Below, piece by piece: positions 34,062 through 45,700 of a stretch of DNA of 64,000 nucleotides. This DNA is from Aquanectria penicillioides (Eukaryota > Ascomycota > Sordariomycetes > Hypocreales > Nectriaceae): contig PYIU01000004.1 of NCBI GenBank assembly GCA_003415625.1, positions 3,720,001 to 3,784,000 of the forward strand. Direction: 5' to 3'. Made by a program: the position numbers and the translations under genes. Positions within the stretch are counted from its first letter, which is position 1, and every line of letters starts with the position of its first letter. The notes under the pieces were generated by a model. That model worked only from the letters and a program-made list of their open reading frames with translations, was not told the origin of the DNA and ran no database searches.

Positions 34062-35181
34062 ATGGCAGCCACTTCCTTCAAGCTTAACAATGGCCAGGAC
34101 ATCCCAGCTGTTGGCTACGGAACCTGGCAGGCCGAGCCTGGCAAGGTACAGACTGCAGTCGAGTTCGCCCTCAAAGATGGATATCGTCTCGTCGATGGTG
34201 CCTACTGTTACGGCAACGAGGATGAAGTCGGCCAGGGCCTCAAGGCGGCTTTCGACTCTGGCGTGAAGCGTGAGGATGTCTTCGTCATGACTAAGGTTTG
34301 GGCCTCATACAACACCCGCTGCGAGCTTGCTCTCGAGAAGAGTTTGAAGAGTCTCGGCCTAGATTACGTCGACCTCTTCCTAGTTGTAAGTTGTCCGATA
34401 TCTGTATTGACGCACCCACTCCCCCGAAGAGTACTTACCAAAAGATTCCAGCACTGGCCTGTTCTCCTAAACCCAGAAGGAAACCACGACAAGTTCCCCA
34501 CTAAGCCTGATGGCTCCCGAGACATCATTAGGGACTACAACCACATCGATACTTGGAAGCAGATGGAGAAGCTTGTCGCCACTGGCAAGACGAAGGGCGT
34601 TGGTGTCTGCAACGTAAGGCCTCTCCCTTGACCTAACTAGAGTAGCAATGCAAAACTAACATTTCTCTCCTTGAATACAGTATAGTGTCAAGTACCTTGA
34701 TGAACTCCTTCCCCACGCCACCATCGTCCCCGCCATTAATCAGATTGAGAACCATCCCAGCCTTCCCCAGCAGGAGATTGTCGACTACTGCAAGCAGAAG
34801 GGAATTCACATCGTCGCCTACAGTCCCCTAGGTAGCACCGGCGGTCCCATGATGACTGCCGGTCCCGTCGTCAAACTCGCTGAGCGTAAAGGTGTCTCTC
34901 CCTCCACAGTTCTCCTTAGCTATCATGGTAAGATACCTTAATCTAGTCATTGATCAACATCCAGCCCTCTAATCCAACATCTAGTTGCCCGAGGCAGCAC
35001 AGTCCTAGCCAAGTCGGTCACCCCCGAGCGTATCTCAACCAACAAGAAGATTGTTCCTCTGGACGCCGAGGATATGAAGATCCTCGACGATTACTCCGAC
35101 GACCTGACCAAGAAGGGCGAGCTTAAGCGATATGTCTACCCTCCTTTCGGTATCAACTTTGGTTTCCCCGACAAGCAATGA
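34062..35181 (+). CDS. aldo-keto reductase, Gld2/GluA-like (NADPH-dependent)
   Basis: Exons 34062-34385, 34452-34613, 34681-34927 and 34985-35181 encode 309 residues. The (beta/alpha)8 AKR tetrad is complete: Asp45, Tyr50 (in DGAYCYGNE), Lys78 (MTKVW) and His109 (VHWP). The cofactor end has AYSPLGSTGGP and VLAKSVTPERI, as in AKR1/AKR3-type enzymes using NADPH. The DGA variant replaces the usual DTA of aldose reductases. In fungi this subgroup is annotated as glycerol dehydrogenase (Gld2) and includes the Aspergillus glucuronate reductase GluA. The gene is convergent with a polyol dehydrogenase and 3.5 kb from an SDR, so a role in sugar or uronic acid reduction is plausible. Substrate cannot be read from sequence. 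There is no signal peptide; the enzyme is cytosolic. Confidence 0.85.
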
Positions 35182-35781
35182 ATATGCCTTAACCCAGGAA
35201 GACATTATGAGAAGAGGAAAATAAAAGAAGAAAAAAAACAGGCCATATAAAATGTGATGATAGATTAGAGCCTGGACCGGCAAAGACATGAAATGGACTT
35301 TATTAAAAACAAAAAAAATCCTTCCCTCGCTGCTTGCTCCCCAAATTTCTTCTCAATTTCCCGTTTCCTTCGATAAGTTTGTTAGGTTTGACTATTGGGA
35401 TTTTCGGACTACTTTCCCGTTCTATTGATATGTTGGCTCGGAGATTCATTTCCGTGGGGGGTTGAGCTTGGAGTTATACGATGGATTTTCACTAGTTTGC
35501 CATGACATCACCGTGTGACCATGATGAAGTCAACATATGAAATCTAACTCGACAATATTCCCCAACCCTCGGTGAGAACTAGACCTGCAATGACCACTTA
35601 TTGCAAAGTAAACTTTCGGATCACGTTGATTTCAGAAAGAAGAACGCAGAGAAACGGGGCAGAAGGCGGTGAAGGTGTGTAAACTGAAATTGTAGTGTTC
35701 ATTTGTTTAGCCAACCCATCCGATGCCTTTTCTAAATGAGACGTAGTTATAGTGAATAAAGAAAGTCATCAACCGCTATAT
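35182..35781. other. spacer between convergent AKR and polyol dehydrogenase genes
   Basis: AT-rich 3' flanks of both genes; no other feature is seen. Confidence 0.5.
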
Positions 35782-37194
35782 TTACAGTACACTAGTTCGG
35801 GATTTCCCGGACATATCAACGAGCACCTTGATAACTAGGTTACCGTTGTCATCCTTGACTTTGCCAGCCATTTTAAATGCCTCCTCAATACGGTCCATGC
35901 CCTTGAACCGCTGTGTCAATAGGCGGCTTAGGTCTGGCATGCCACTCGGACGATCGGCTAGCAGGTCAATGACCTGGCGGTAGGTGTTGGCATAGCGGAA
36001 GACACCAACTAGGTCGACCTCTCGCAGGGCGGCGGCGGAGATGGGCAGGGTGAGGACGGGGGTACCCATTCCGATGATAAGGACTTTGCCGCCGGGCTTC
36101 GTAGACTATTGCAATTGTGTTAAAAACGATTGTTGAATGATGAAACATGACAACGACGGCACTAATGCATAATTAAGTGTTTGGAACCCGACTTACGTAG
36201 ATGGCAGTCTGCACGCAAGTCTCAACACCTGTACACTCGTAGACTGCTGTGACTTCACCAACAGCTTCTCCGTTGACCTTAGTCTCCTTGACCATTGTGG
36301 CAACCTTCTGAGCATAGGCCAACTTATCCTCAATGGTTTGAGGGCGCTCCATAGGGACAATGACGCCAGCATCAGCAAAACCGTTAGCCACGGCGAAGTC
36401 AACACGCTCTTTGAGGATATCGGCAATGATGACACTCTTAACACCGTCGGCTTTGCTTACGGCGGCTGCGAGTAGACCCACGGCTCCGGCTCCAAGGACA
36501 AAGACAGTGGCATCCTTGGGGAGAGCAGCGCGGCCTCGGGCGTGCCAAGCTACGGAGAGGGGCTCAACAAGTGCACCCAAGTCAAGAGAGACAGTTTCGG
36601 GGAGTCTGGGGATCATGTCAGCCAACTAAAGATCTACGATCCTTGCGTGAAGAAGGCATGCGAAGCGTACTTGTGGCACCATCGGGCAGGGTGGTTGATC
36701 TTCTCCTGCAAAGTTCCTTGGGCGTGAGGATTGGCTTTTGCGGAGCTACGAAACTTCATAGCGCGGCAAATGTTATACCTGCCAACATTGCAATACTCGC
36801 AGTTCTCGCAGGGCAGGCCGACCTCGAGGGCCACGCGGTCGCCGGGGACAAAGTCAGTGACGCCTGAACCAATAGCGACAACGGTCCCAGCAGACTCGTG
36901 ACCGAGGGTCAAAGGCTCGCGGACAATGATATCGCCGTTTCGGAAGTGGTTGAAATAATGCAGATCGGAACCACAAAGGCCAGTGGCCTGGACAGCGACC
37001 TGAATCTCGTCACTTGCGGGGGCAGGGAGCTCACGCTCTTGCTATTGGGCATTGTTAATCGAATAGTTCGAGGCGCAGATTTTGTGATAACAAAAAAACG
37101 AGGCCGAATGGCAGTGGAAGGACAAGAAAGAACTCACTAGACGGAGATCTTTGGCGCCGTGCAAGACGGAAGCTGTCACTCGCTCGGTGGACAT
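35782..37194 (-). CDS. zinc-dependent medium-chain polyol dehydrogenase (sorbitol/xylitol/L-idonate dehydrogenase type)
   Basis: Exons on the minus strand are 37138-37194, 36671-37041, 36197-36605 and 35782-36105, encoding 386 residues. Catalytic zinc ligands are Cys42 (GLCGSD), His67-Glu68 (LGHESAG) and Glu157 (VEPLS). The structural zinc loop has Cys97, 100, 103 and 111. The Rossmann motif GAGAVG lies at 181-186. Asp205 at the end of the second strand (VIIADI) predicts NAD+ rather than NADP+. The third exon begins at the CAG acceptor before LPETVSLD, restoring the family motif WCHKLPE; an earlier TAG acceptor would break the frame. The enzyme oxidises a secondary alcohol of a polyol or aldonate. 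It is divergent from an SDR across a shared promoter, recalling the bacterial idnD-idnO pair. An L-idonate 5-dehydrogenase role is inferred; xylitol or L-arabinitol dehydrogenase are alternatives. Confidence 0.86.
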
Positions 37195-38727
37195 GATGAG
37201 AAGGCGGGGACGAGGCGAATTAACTGACTTCGTTCTGGCAATGCAGGCCGGGTCAATTGAATCAGACTTTGATGAGCGATGTCAAAGTGTCAATCCTGGA
37301 ACAGGAAAATGGTAAAGGTGACCGAAAGGCAGGGGACGCTAAATAAAAAAAAAACCAAAGAAATTGCTGGACCAAGGGCCTCGACGACGGAATTGAGTGA
37401 GGAGGGAGGGAGTGGGCGGTGGGGCTTCCTGATGAGTTTGGTGGGATCAAGCAGAGATTCCCGGCTCCGATATCGACCAGACGCCAGCAGCAAGTGCACT
37501 ATTGCGCGGGGAGAGAGCCGAGTTGAGCGGCTCCACGATGGAAGCCCCATGACACCTCGCCCCATGACAAGTCCGTCAACAGAGCGACTGCACAGTCGGG
37601 GGAGGAAAAATATCCATCATCCGCATTTTTTTTTTGCGGGCCCAGCCACCAAAGCAACCCAGTACCTGTACATAATCGAAAGCGGGATACCGGGATGAAG
37701 GGGGCGTGGGAAGTATGACGATTTAGGAGTGTCATGGTTGGTCGGGATTTGGTCCCTTCGAGGCCTTCGCCCCTGGGGAGCTCTCGCCAACTGCAGCATC
37801 ATGGAACGTTTACCCCTCCCCGCTGCGGGACCGACTTTTGAGACTGCCCCCCAAAATGCCCGCCGAGAAGACCATGAGATGCTGTAATAGGTAGGATGAT
37901 GCTGCATTTGGGGCATGCGTCATGCCCTGGTGACCTCGAAGCACAACCAGCCTTGGATGGAAGGCATCTTGCTTGAGAAGACGACAAATATTTTGATTTT
38001 GTAGGCAAAGCTCCTACTCTTGTTGCCACGAAAATGGCAAACCTGACCGTTTCCTCTTTGGAGCTGGGGAGAACAACGGACCCTTTGTTCTGTTCCCCAC
38101 GGTCAAAACCAGTGCAACCTCTGGAGATGAACTCCCTCAATGCTGGATGGCGTCCACAACGGTCGCTGCACGAAGTTCTCGAGACCAAGTACCGATACCA
38201 ATACCAACACCTCTCTTGGCTGGCCGGCTTCCCACTAGCGGGCCCCCAGTTCAACGACACGGCATCGTGCCCGCCCTTGACTCGGCTTTGTCTCCGATGT
38301 TGACTCGGCCACTGTAAGTTACTCCCAACATCAACAACAGACGACATTGACCATTGGGTGAATATTCATCAGGTCAGGTGGTATGTCTAGTAACTCCTAA
38401 CTCGGCTCACTCACCATGAATAGGCATTGATGGTGCCGAATCAGTGCCGTCGTCTTGAAATATGCACAGGACAGACGGCCCTCCAGCCTGTGATGCGCTG
38501 GTTGGTCGGTGCGTGCGAAAGTCACCAATTCCCACCATCCCCTCCTCCCCTCCTCCCACCTTTTCCCACCCCACACGTCCCGACTGCTGCCCCTCGTGGC
38601 GTCCCTGTCCCGTGTAGTTGAAAACGAGAAAAACTCTCAAAAGCTCGCGACTGCATCCTCTGATTTCGCCGGGACTGAACTTCCGTATCCCCTCACCCCC
38701 TTTGCGCAACCTCCAGTTACATTTCCG
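37195..38727. promoter_or_regulatory. shared divergent promoter of polyol dehydrogenase and SDR genes
   Basis: This 1.5-kb region separates the two divergent start codons and holds no gene I can support. CreA-like SYGGRG matches are scattered (for example GCGGGG near 37505). The SDR side is CT-rich at about 38525-38580. Coregulation of the pair is inferred from layout only. Confidence 0.4.
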
Positions 38728-39673
38728 ATGTCTGCTTCATTTTTCTCCCTCCAGGGCCACACAGCCGTCGTCACTGGCGGCACCCGTGGTATTGGGCAGG
38801 CTGTCGCTGTCGGTCTCGCTGAGGCTGGGGCCGACATCATCTTGGTCCAGGTACGTCATCGTAGCTCAAAGAAACTCGTCCATCACAAGACAACATGGGA
38901 TCCTGACGGATTGGATATAGCGAGATACCACCGCTACTGCTACCAAGGATGCAATTGAGAAGCTGGGTCGAAAAGTCTTCATCTACACCGCCGACCTCTC
39001 CTCCGCCGCTTCTGTCGGCACTCTCGTCCCTAAGATCCTCGCCGACGGCCACCAGATTCGCATTTTGGTCAACTGCGCCGGTATCCAGCGACGACATCCT
39101 TGCGAAGAGTTCCCTGATAAGGACTTCAACGATGTTAGTCGGAATCCTCCTACGCTCTATATCCCTGACTGCTTTTCCATGCTCATTCCATGCTCATTCC
39201 AACTAATACGGCCCATTTGTTGATAGGTCATTCAAGTCAACCTTAATTCTGTTTTCGCCCTTTGCCGCGACGTCGGCGCTCACATGCTCGGTCTCGAGCC
39301 CTCTCCTATCACTGGCCGTCGTGGTAGCATCATCAATTTCGCCTCGCTGCTAACCTTCCAGGGCGGCCTCACTGTCCCCGCTTACGCCGCGTCTAAAGGC
39401 GCTGTTGGTCAGCTAACTAAGAGTTTTGCAAACGAGTGGACCGCCAAGGGTGTCACCGTCAATGCCATTGCCCCCGGTTACATTGCTACCGACATGAACG
39501 AGGCCCTTCTTAACAACCCTGAGCGCCTTGCTAGCATTACTTCTCGTATCCCAGCCGGTGTCTGGGGCTCACCTGAAGACTTCAAGGGCACTTCCGTATA
39601 CCTAGCCAGTAAGGCCAGTGCCTACGTGAGTGGTCACGTCCTTGTAGTCGATGGTGGTTGGATGGGTCGGTGA
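38728..39673 (+). CDS. short-chain dehydrogenase/reductase, gluconate 5-dehydrogenase / KduD-like
   Basis: Exons 38728-38850, 38921-39133 and 39227-39673 encode 260 residues, the classical SDR size. The cofactor motif TGGTRGIG is at 16-23. NCAG replaces the usual NNAG. The catalytic Ser is in IINFASLL, and YAASK holds the catalytic Tyr and Lys. The C-terminus VVDGGWMGR is typical of classical SDRs. Closest family resemblance is to 2-deoxy-D-gluconate 3-dehydrogenase / KduD and gluconate 5-dehydrogenase (IdnO), enzymes acting on keto-aldonates. Together with the divergent zinc dehydrogenase it could interconvert L-idonate, 5-keto-D-gluconate and D-gluconate. Introns are 70 and 93 nt; the second uses GTTAGT. 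Confidence 0.85.
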
Positions 39674-40922
39674 TATTGTGCCTGATGTCCCATAAAGAAA
39701 ATGAAGGTCAATTATAACAATAGAATGAAAGAAAATGGTCGGAAGGGGAAAAAATATATATATCTTTAAAGTGTACTTGCATCCATGAAATCTTCAAGTA
39801 TTCATCCAAGACATTGCATCGTATGATCCCTGAACCCCGAACATGCATATTCATTGCGCCTCTCGGTTCCGACGAAGCTGAGTCAATCATTCACGTCTTG
39901 CTCGGATCAACCGTCTCTTCAGCAAACAGTAAGATCCCTTCTGGTCAACAACGACGGTAACTTTGCTATGCTGGTGTCGGATCACATTGCGATCACAGTT
40001 CGAGGCTTGCGTCAGGATCCTGCAAATCGACAAAGGGTCTGTTGTAAGTGTTCTAGCCTGGATAATGAAGAGTAAGACTGTTAACCCTTTGACTTACGCT
40101 GACTGCAAGGCAGCGATGCGCACCCGGGCAAAGGAAGCATTGAGTTCTTCGTACATGGTGACGTGGGTTCGCTGAGTTCCTAACACTGGATTCCAGGACA
40201 TTAAGATTCATGCGGTTGTATTGCCGAGGATTTCAAAGTTAGAAAATAAATTTGCAGGGTGGGATCTCTTGATCATGGGACTGTTGGTTATTTTATATCC
40301 TGCTCCGGATGCCGAAAACCAGCTGCTTTCGGACCCCAAGACACGTCGCTGTGCAACAAACCGGCTGACCAAAGGCTGCTCATAAGCTGCGGCTGTGTGA
40401 CCATCATCAACTACTGGCCGACGGCAACTGGGCAGAGTAGGTTTGACAAAATAGATGAGGGGCTCATGACCATCAAATCAAAAATTAAGTGTCTGGTGCC
40501 AATTGCGTCGGTCTCCCTCTCCCTTTCTCCTTTTTTTTTCTCACAGGAGGCTCGTCATAGATTCTCACACTTCCATCTCCCGAACATTGCCAACTCTGCG
40601 CTGAACTCGCCGAAGTGGTGAGAGTTTGATGAGAGTGATGTGCTGGTGGAAACCCATGTCTCAAATAGGAGTGAGTTAGTAGGAAGGGAAGAATCTTATT
40701 CAACCCAATTCAAGATTCACTCATAAATAGATCTATCTTCTCCCGTACCTAGGTTTCTAAACATCTAGACCAATATTTTGCTTTCTACTCCATGCAAACC
40801 TGCATCAGCCGGTCAACAAGTACATTAGATGAGAGCGTGCCGCATTCAATAATCAATCATACAATGACATGCATGAAAACAGCTTACAAGGGGGCTATAA
40901 TCCATTGTGATTCACCCATAGT
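39674..40922. other. intergenic between convergent SDR and Gna1 genes
   Basis: No gene is supported. AT-rich 3' flanks and a T9 run near 40533. Confidence 0.5.
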
Positions 40923-41498
40923 CTAGTAGTAGTGGGCCATTTGGAGACCAGCTCGGCGAAAACCGCACTTAACATAGAAACCCTCGTTGGCCTCGCTACA
41001 GTCAAGAATGCTCTTGTAGCAACCGACCTTCTCGGCAATGTAGTCGAGTGCCTGGATGAGTCGGAGACCAAGCTTTTTTCCTTGCTGGTCCTTCGCGACT
41101 GCAATATCTTCGATATGGCCAACAGCACCTAAGCTATGAATGCTGGTAGAACAAAGGTCGATCAGTACTAATCCTCACGGGATGCAGTCGAATCAAAATG
41201 CGTGTGCTTACAACTTGCGCTCGACAATCAAAGCACCGGTTGCGACGACAGGGCGCTCGGCTTTGGTAGTATCCTCAATGATGATGACATAGTAGCTGCC
41301 GGAGGTGGCCATGTGCTCGTACTGTTTGATGAAATCGGCTTCACTGAATTCACCAACAGTGGTCAGGACTCTAAGGCAATCCAGGAAACCACTGTCATAG
41401 TCGGACTTTGACAGGGCGCGCAGCTTGTATCCTTCGGGCAGAGCGGCTGTGACCTCAGGGGAGAGGAGGTCGGCGTTGAATATACCCTCTTGAGCCAT
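40923..41498 (-). CDS. gna1: glucosamine 6-phosphate N-acetyltransferase (Gna1)
   Basis: Exons 41212-41498 and 40923-41142 (69-nt intron, donor GTAAGC) encode 168 residues, the usual Gna1 length. The GNAT fold is clear. ERKFIHSLGAVGHIEDIAV spans the splice. The acetyl-CoA loop is DQQGKKLGLRLIQAL, and the C-terminal LDCSEANEGFYVKCGF is the Gna1 hallmark. The enzyme acetylates glucosamine 6-phosphate with acetyl-CoA, a step toward UDP-GlcNAc for chitin and glycans. The start is MAQEGIF; no in-frame ATG exists upstream. It is cytosolic and essential in studied fungi. Confidence 0.93.
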
Positions 41499-42721
41499 GG
41501 TGGTGTCGAGATTGGCCGGGTCGAGGGCCGATTGAGGGGTGGATCGAGGTGCGGAGTATGAGAAGTGGGCAGGGTCGGCCGGCAGACTTTGGTGCGTGGT
41601 GTTGAAAGCGCAGAGCGAAGCTGAACTGAGGGTCAATGGCTGAGAAGGAGAAAGAAATGAGGCTAGGAGGGAATTCAAGGCGTCTTGCAGATGGTAAGAG
41701 GAGGTGCACTAGGTGTTCCTTCCAGTCAGATTGGATGCTTGGAGTGGGTTGGACTATTATTAAGACCGGGCTGAAAGCTCAATTCCAAGCACCTAGGCCA
41801 GGTCTCAACGGGGCGGGGTTCGGGGTCCATCACTAGCCCCGCCGAACCACAGGTCACAGTGAAGGAACAAGGAGTTGCCCGCTCACTTTATCTGCTGCGC
41901 CTCAGGGAACACCGTAATGGTCACTGTCCAGGTGGTAAGCCTTGATTGAACCGATCCATTGGGGGTCAACAAGCGGGAATTATGTCAGCACAATGTGTGA
42001 CTGGTTCGTGAACAGAGGGATTTCTATAAAGAAAAATGACAAAACGATTATTTGAGGGCCTGTTACTGCCATTCCAGTGTCATATGGGCTAGATTCAACG
42101 ACGTTCAACTTTATCCAGTCTTTTAAAGAATAGCAGAGACACGAGCGAGATCTTATATTAGAATAGGTACCTATATAATCTCAGAAAGAATCGCGCAAAT
42201 GACGCCAAATTTGAAAAATGAAATAATATCCAGTATGATCAAGTGTATGTGTGGGAGGCTCACTAAGGAAACACGACTGAAAGAGAGGGCAATGCAGAGC
42301 AATCAGTCATTGACAAAGCTACCTTGGTACCCGCCTGCCAGTCCTCATCCGTTCCAAAGATAGGTGGAGCCTCATGATAGGCTCGTAGCAAGGATAAGGC
42401 AGGTACGCATAAACATGCCGCGCCTGCCATCTCACTATCACATGTAAATGTTTCAACTTGGCCATCCTATTGCAGCCTGTCCTTGATTTCCATCCCCCCC
42501 TCGTCCGCCCGACCATCTCTTCCCACGTCCAGTCAACATGCCATTCACCACCTGTCACTACGTTATCGTCGCCTCCGGCATACTATTGGCTTGTGCCTGT
42601 CCTACTCAATGATGTGGTGAACTTCTCTAGACCCAATCTGTAATAGATCTCGATCCTTCCTTTCCCCCTTCTATTAAACGTTCGCTCAAGACGATCGATT
42701 TTCGATGATACTGTCCACATC
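41499..42721. other. divergent promoter between Gna1 and the lipase gene
   Basis: No gene is seen. A perfect TAGGTACCTA palindrome lies at 42164-42173. The 60 bases before the lipase ATG are pyrimidine-rich. Confidence 0.45.
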
Positions 42722-45700
42722 ATGGACAATTGCAATGCTCCACCCGTTCCTGATGTGTCACCTTCTCAACCAGGCCCTACGTTGCTACCCACGCCCATGG
42801 CACAAGCCGTCAGTATCGCAACTCGTTCCACTTGCTTAGCCATTCGCCTTGGCTCTGCTGCCGGTTCTTATGGCCTCGGAGCCGCAAGATTCACTACACT
42901 TTCCAGCCTCGAGCTGGCTAGAAGTATGGTTGAGTCTGTGTTGAGTCGCGCTGGAAGAGAGACCCTTTCTCGGTCCCGGAGTGAACTGGCCATTCTCGAT
43001 ACTGAGTCAGTCATTGATCGAAGTCTCGAGAATCTTTATCACGCCATGACTCAAGTTGTGTTTTGGACTAGTGCCGGTTTTCACTTGACAAACACAACGA
43101 TCTCCCTCGCCTCCAATGTCTCGCAACTACTTTTGTCTTCTCTCGACCAGCTCCTCGGATCTACAGACTCGTCAAGGGCTATTGCTAGTATTATTACGTT
43201 GATACGTCGGGAGTTTCGGGATCCTGCTACAGGCTTTCAAGGTGAACCTATTGGCGTGGTTGACCTCACACTTGGTCTATGTGCTTTCGCCTACCTGCAA
43301 CGATGGTGTTGGAGGATTGCAGAAGAGGAATGTCGTCGCCAAGAACACGAAGAGATCATATGGGACGTCGTAGTTCTCGACGATGGCGAAAGAGTGGATG
43401 TTCAGGCACATACCACGAAGGCCTCGTATCTCCAACCCAATAGCTCAAATGGTGCTTCTGGTGTCAAGCATCCAGTATTATCACCAGGAAACCATACACC
43501 TTTAGAAGAGGAAGAGGAGGCCGTTCTTGGCCTTCTTAAAGACCAAATTGCCGACTCGCTACCCCCCAAAACTATGATATCGATCTCGAATTCTATCTCC
43601 GCGACCCAAACAATCACTATTGACATTGAAGGACCTCGACCTCGCTCTCTCCCAACCTTACCTGGAGCAGAAGTTGTTGAAACTAAAGTATCACGGGCAC
43701 CGCAAAGCGTTCGGTCTAGAGGACGAATCAACGACCGGGGCGGGTCATCATACCGAGTCGAGTATAAACTTGAGAGAACTAGAGTTGGGAAGACGGCATT
43801 CCAAACCAGTAATCTTCAAAAGCCCAACGCAGCTGAGACTTCGAGAACAGAGGAGCTACCGAAGAAGGCGCCACCTCAAGAGCCTTCAAGAATACCTAAG
43901 AGAGCATTGCAACCTAACCCTACCTTACTGCCCGGCAACCGCACAGCTACCAAAAAAGGGAATGTCGAGAGGCAATCTCGGGTCTCGATACAAGAAACCA
44001 CAAGAACTGGAGCCAGGTCAAATCAAGAAAAGATCAGTAAGAAACCAAAGATATCGTATATTGGCACACACCCAGCCCCACCCAATAACCAGAAGCCACC
44101 TGAAAGAGAGGCGAATCAGAAAAGACCTCGAGTTCCTTTAGACTCCGCCCCTTCTCGATCAAAAAACGAATTGCTGAGAGAAAGCTCGACTGTTGCTCGA
44201 AAGATGCTTCCCAAGAGGAGAACCGACCCGACCATAGCTGGAAGGAATTTGGAAAAAAAGGGAACTTTCAAACAAGTCCTTCGAGAAGGAAGCCAGTCAT
44301 TCTCCAATATATGGCACAAAGACTCAACATCTGGCGATGCAAAACAAAACTCCAGATGGAAGGAACTGGGAGGCAAGAGAGCATTCCTCTCCTCAAGTAA
44401 CCCTGAATTGCCTGCTCCCACCAAAGAATCGCATACCGAGAAAACTACTCCGTCTCCCAACAACGAATTAGAGAGCCCAGCGTTGATTCCGCGCAGTTCT
44501 TCTCAAGCAAGCTATATCTCTATTCAGGAGTATCGCCGTGACTCGATAGTCTCGCAGACTGATAGATGCTCTATCCAATCCACTATCAGCTCAAGGCCGA
44601 ATTCCCCCAGTGCCTCCCGCCTTGAACCTACTGCTGACTCGTCTTTGACTTCACCCTGGCACGACAGTAACGGGGCAAGCACCAAGAGACCACTCTCTGT
44701 TGTAAGCCATTGCCGAGTCATATCCGATGTGCCAAGTCTTTATAGTCTGGCATCAAATGATTCTCAATCATCTTTGGTGTTGGCATCATACTATCAGAAA
44801 AGTGCATACAATGCCGCAGATGCACTGAGTATACTTAGGCGAGAGGGCGAGGTGGACGGTATATTTCCTCGTGCCCATGTGCTCCGAAATATCACAAGAT
44901 ACATGAGGTTCTCTTCGGCTTCCTACGGATCAAACTTCCTCAAGTTCATGGGAATCTCGAAGGAAATGCCTATCTTGCGAGCCTGGGATGGACTTCATAG
45001 CGATGTAAGGCACTTCGTTCATCACACCGAGTCAGACTCGAATAATCTTCTTTTAGCCTCCTTCGTTGATCCTGAAGGAGGCACAGACTCCAGTGGCTCA
45101 ACTGGAACAGGTGTTCCTTTGGTTCATTACATTTCCCTGGACCATTATGGAAGGGCAGTGGTGCTTGCTTGTCGAGGAACACTGGGGTTCGAGGACGTCT
45201 TGGCTGACTTGACTTGTGATTATGATGTTCTCACATGGCGCGGACGTGGTTATAAAGTGCACAAGGGTGTTCATGCTTCAGCTCGAAGGCTACTTTTCGG
45301 CGGGGATGGGCGGGTTTTGGCCACACTCAGGGAAGCATTGGTAGAATTTCCAGAATATGGCCTTGTCTTGTGTGGCCACTCGCTGGGAGGCGCGGTGACG
45401 GCCCTGCTTGGCGTCATGCTTTCAGAACCAAATCCAACTGGTACAGGTTTCGTCACCGCCTCTGACTCTCATAGGCAGTTTGAGAACGACCGAATTTCTG
45501 GCAACATCCGGACAGGCTATCCCCGTCTACCTCCTCGGCGGCCGATCCATGTCTATGCTTACGGTCCTCCCGGAACAATGTCAACATCCCTTCGAAAGCG
45601 TACTAGGGGTCTCATCACGAGCATTGTTCATGGAAACGACGTCGTTCCTTACCTGTCACTTGGCGCGCTTCGGGATTCTCAAGCCGTGGCCTTGGCTTTC

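Noticed and set aside
36606..36664. Earlier TAG acceptor in the second intron of the zinc dehydrogenase, near 36628
   Set aside because: It yields a stop in the wrong phase. The CAG ending at 36606 restores the conserved WCHKLPE sequence.
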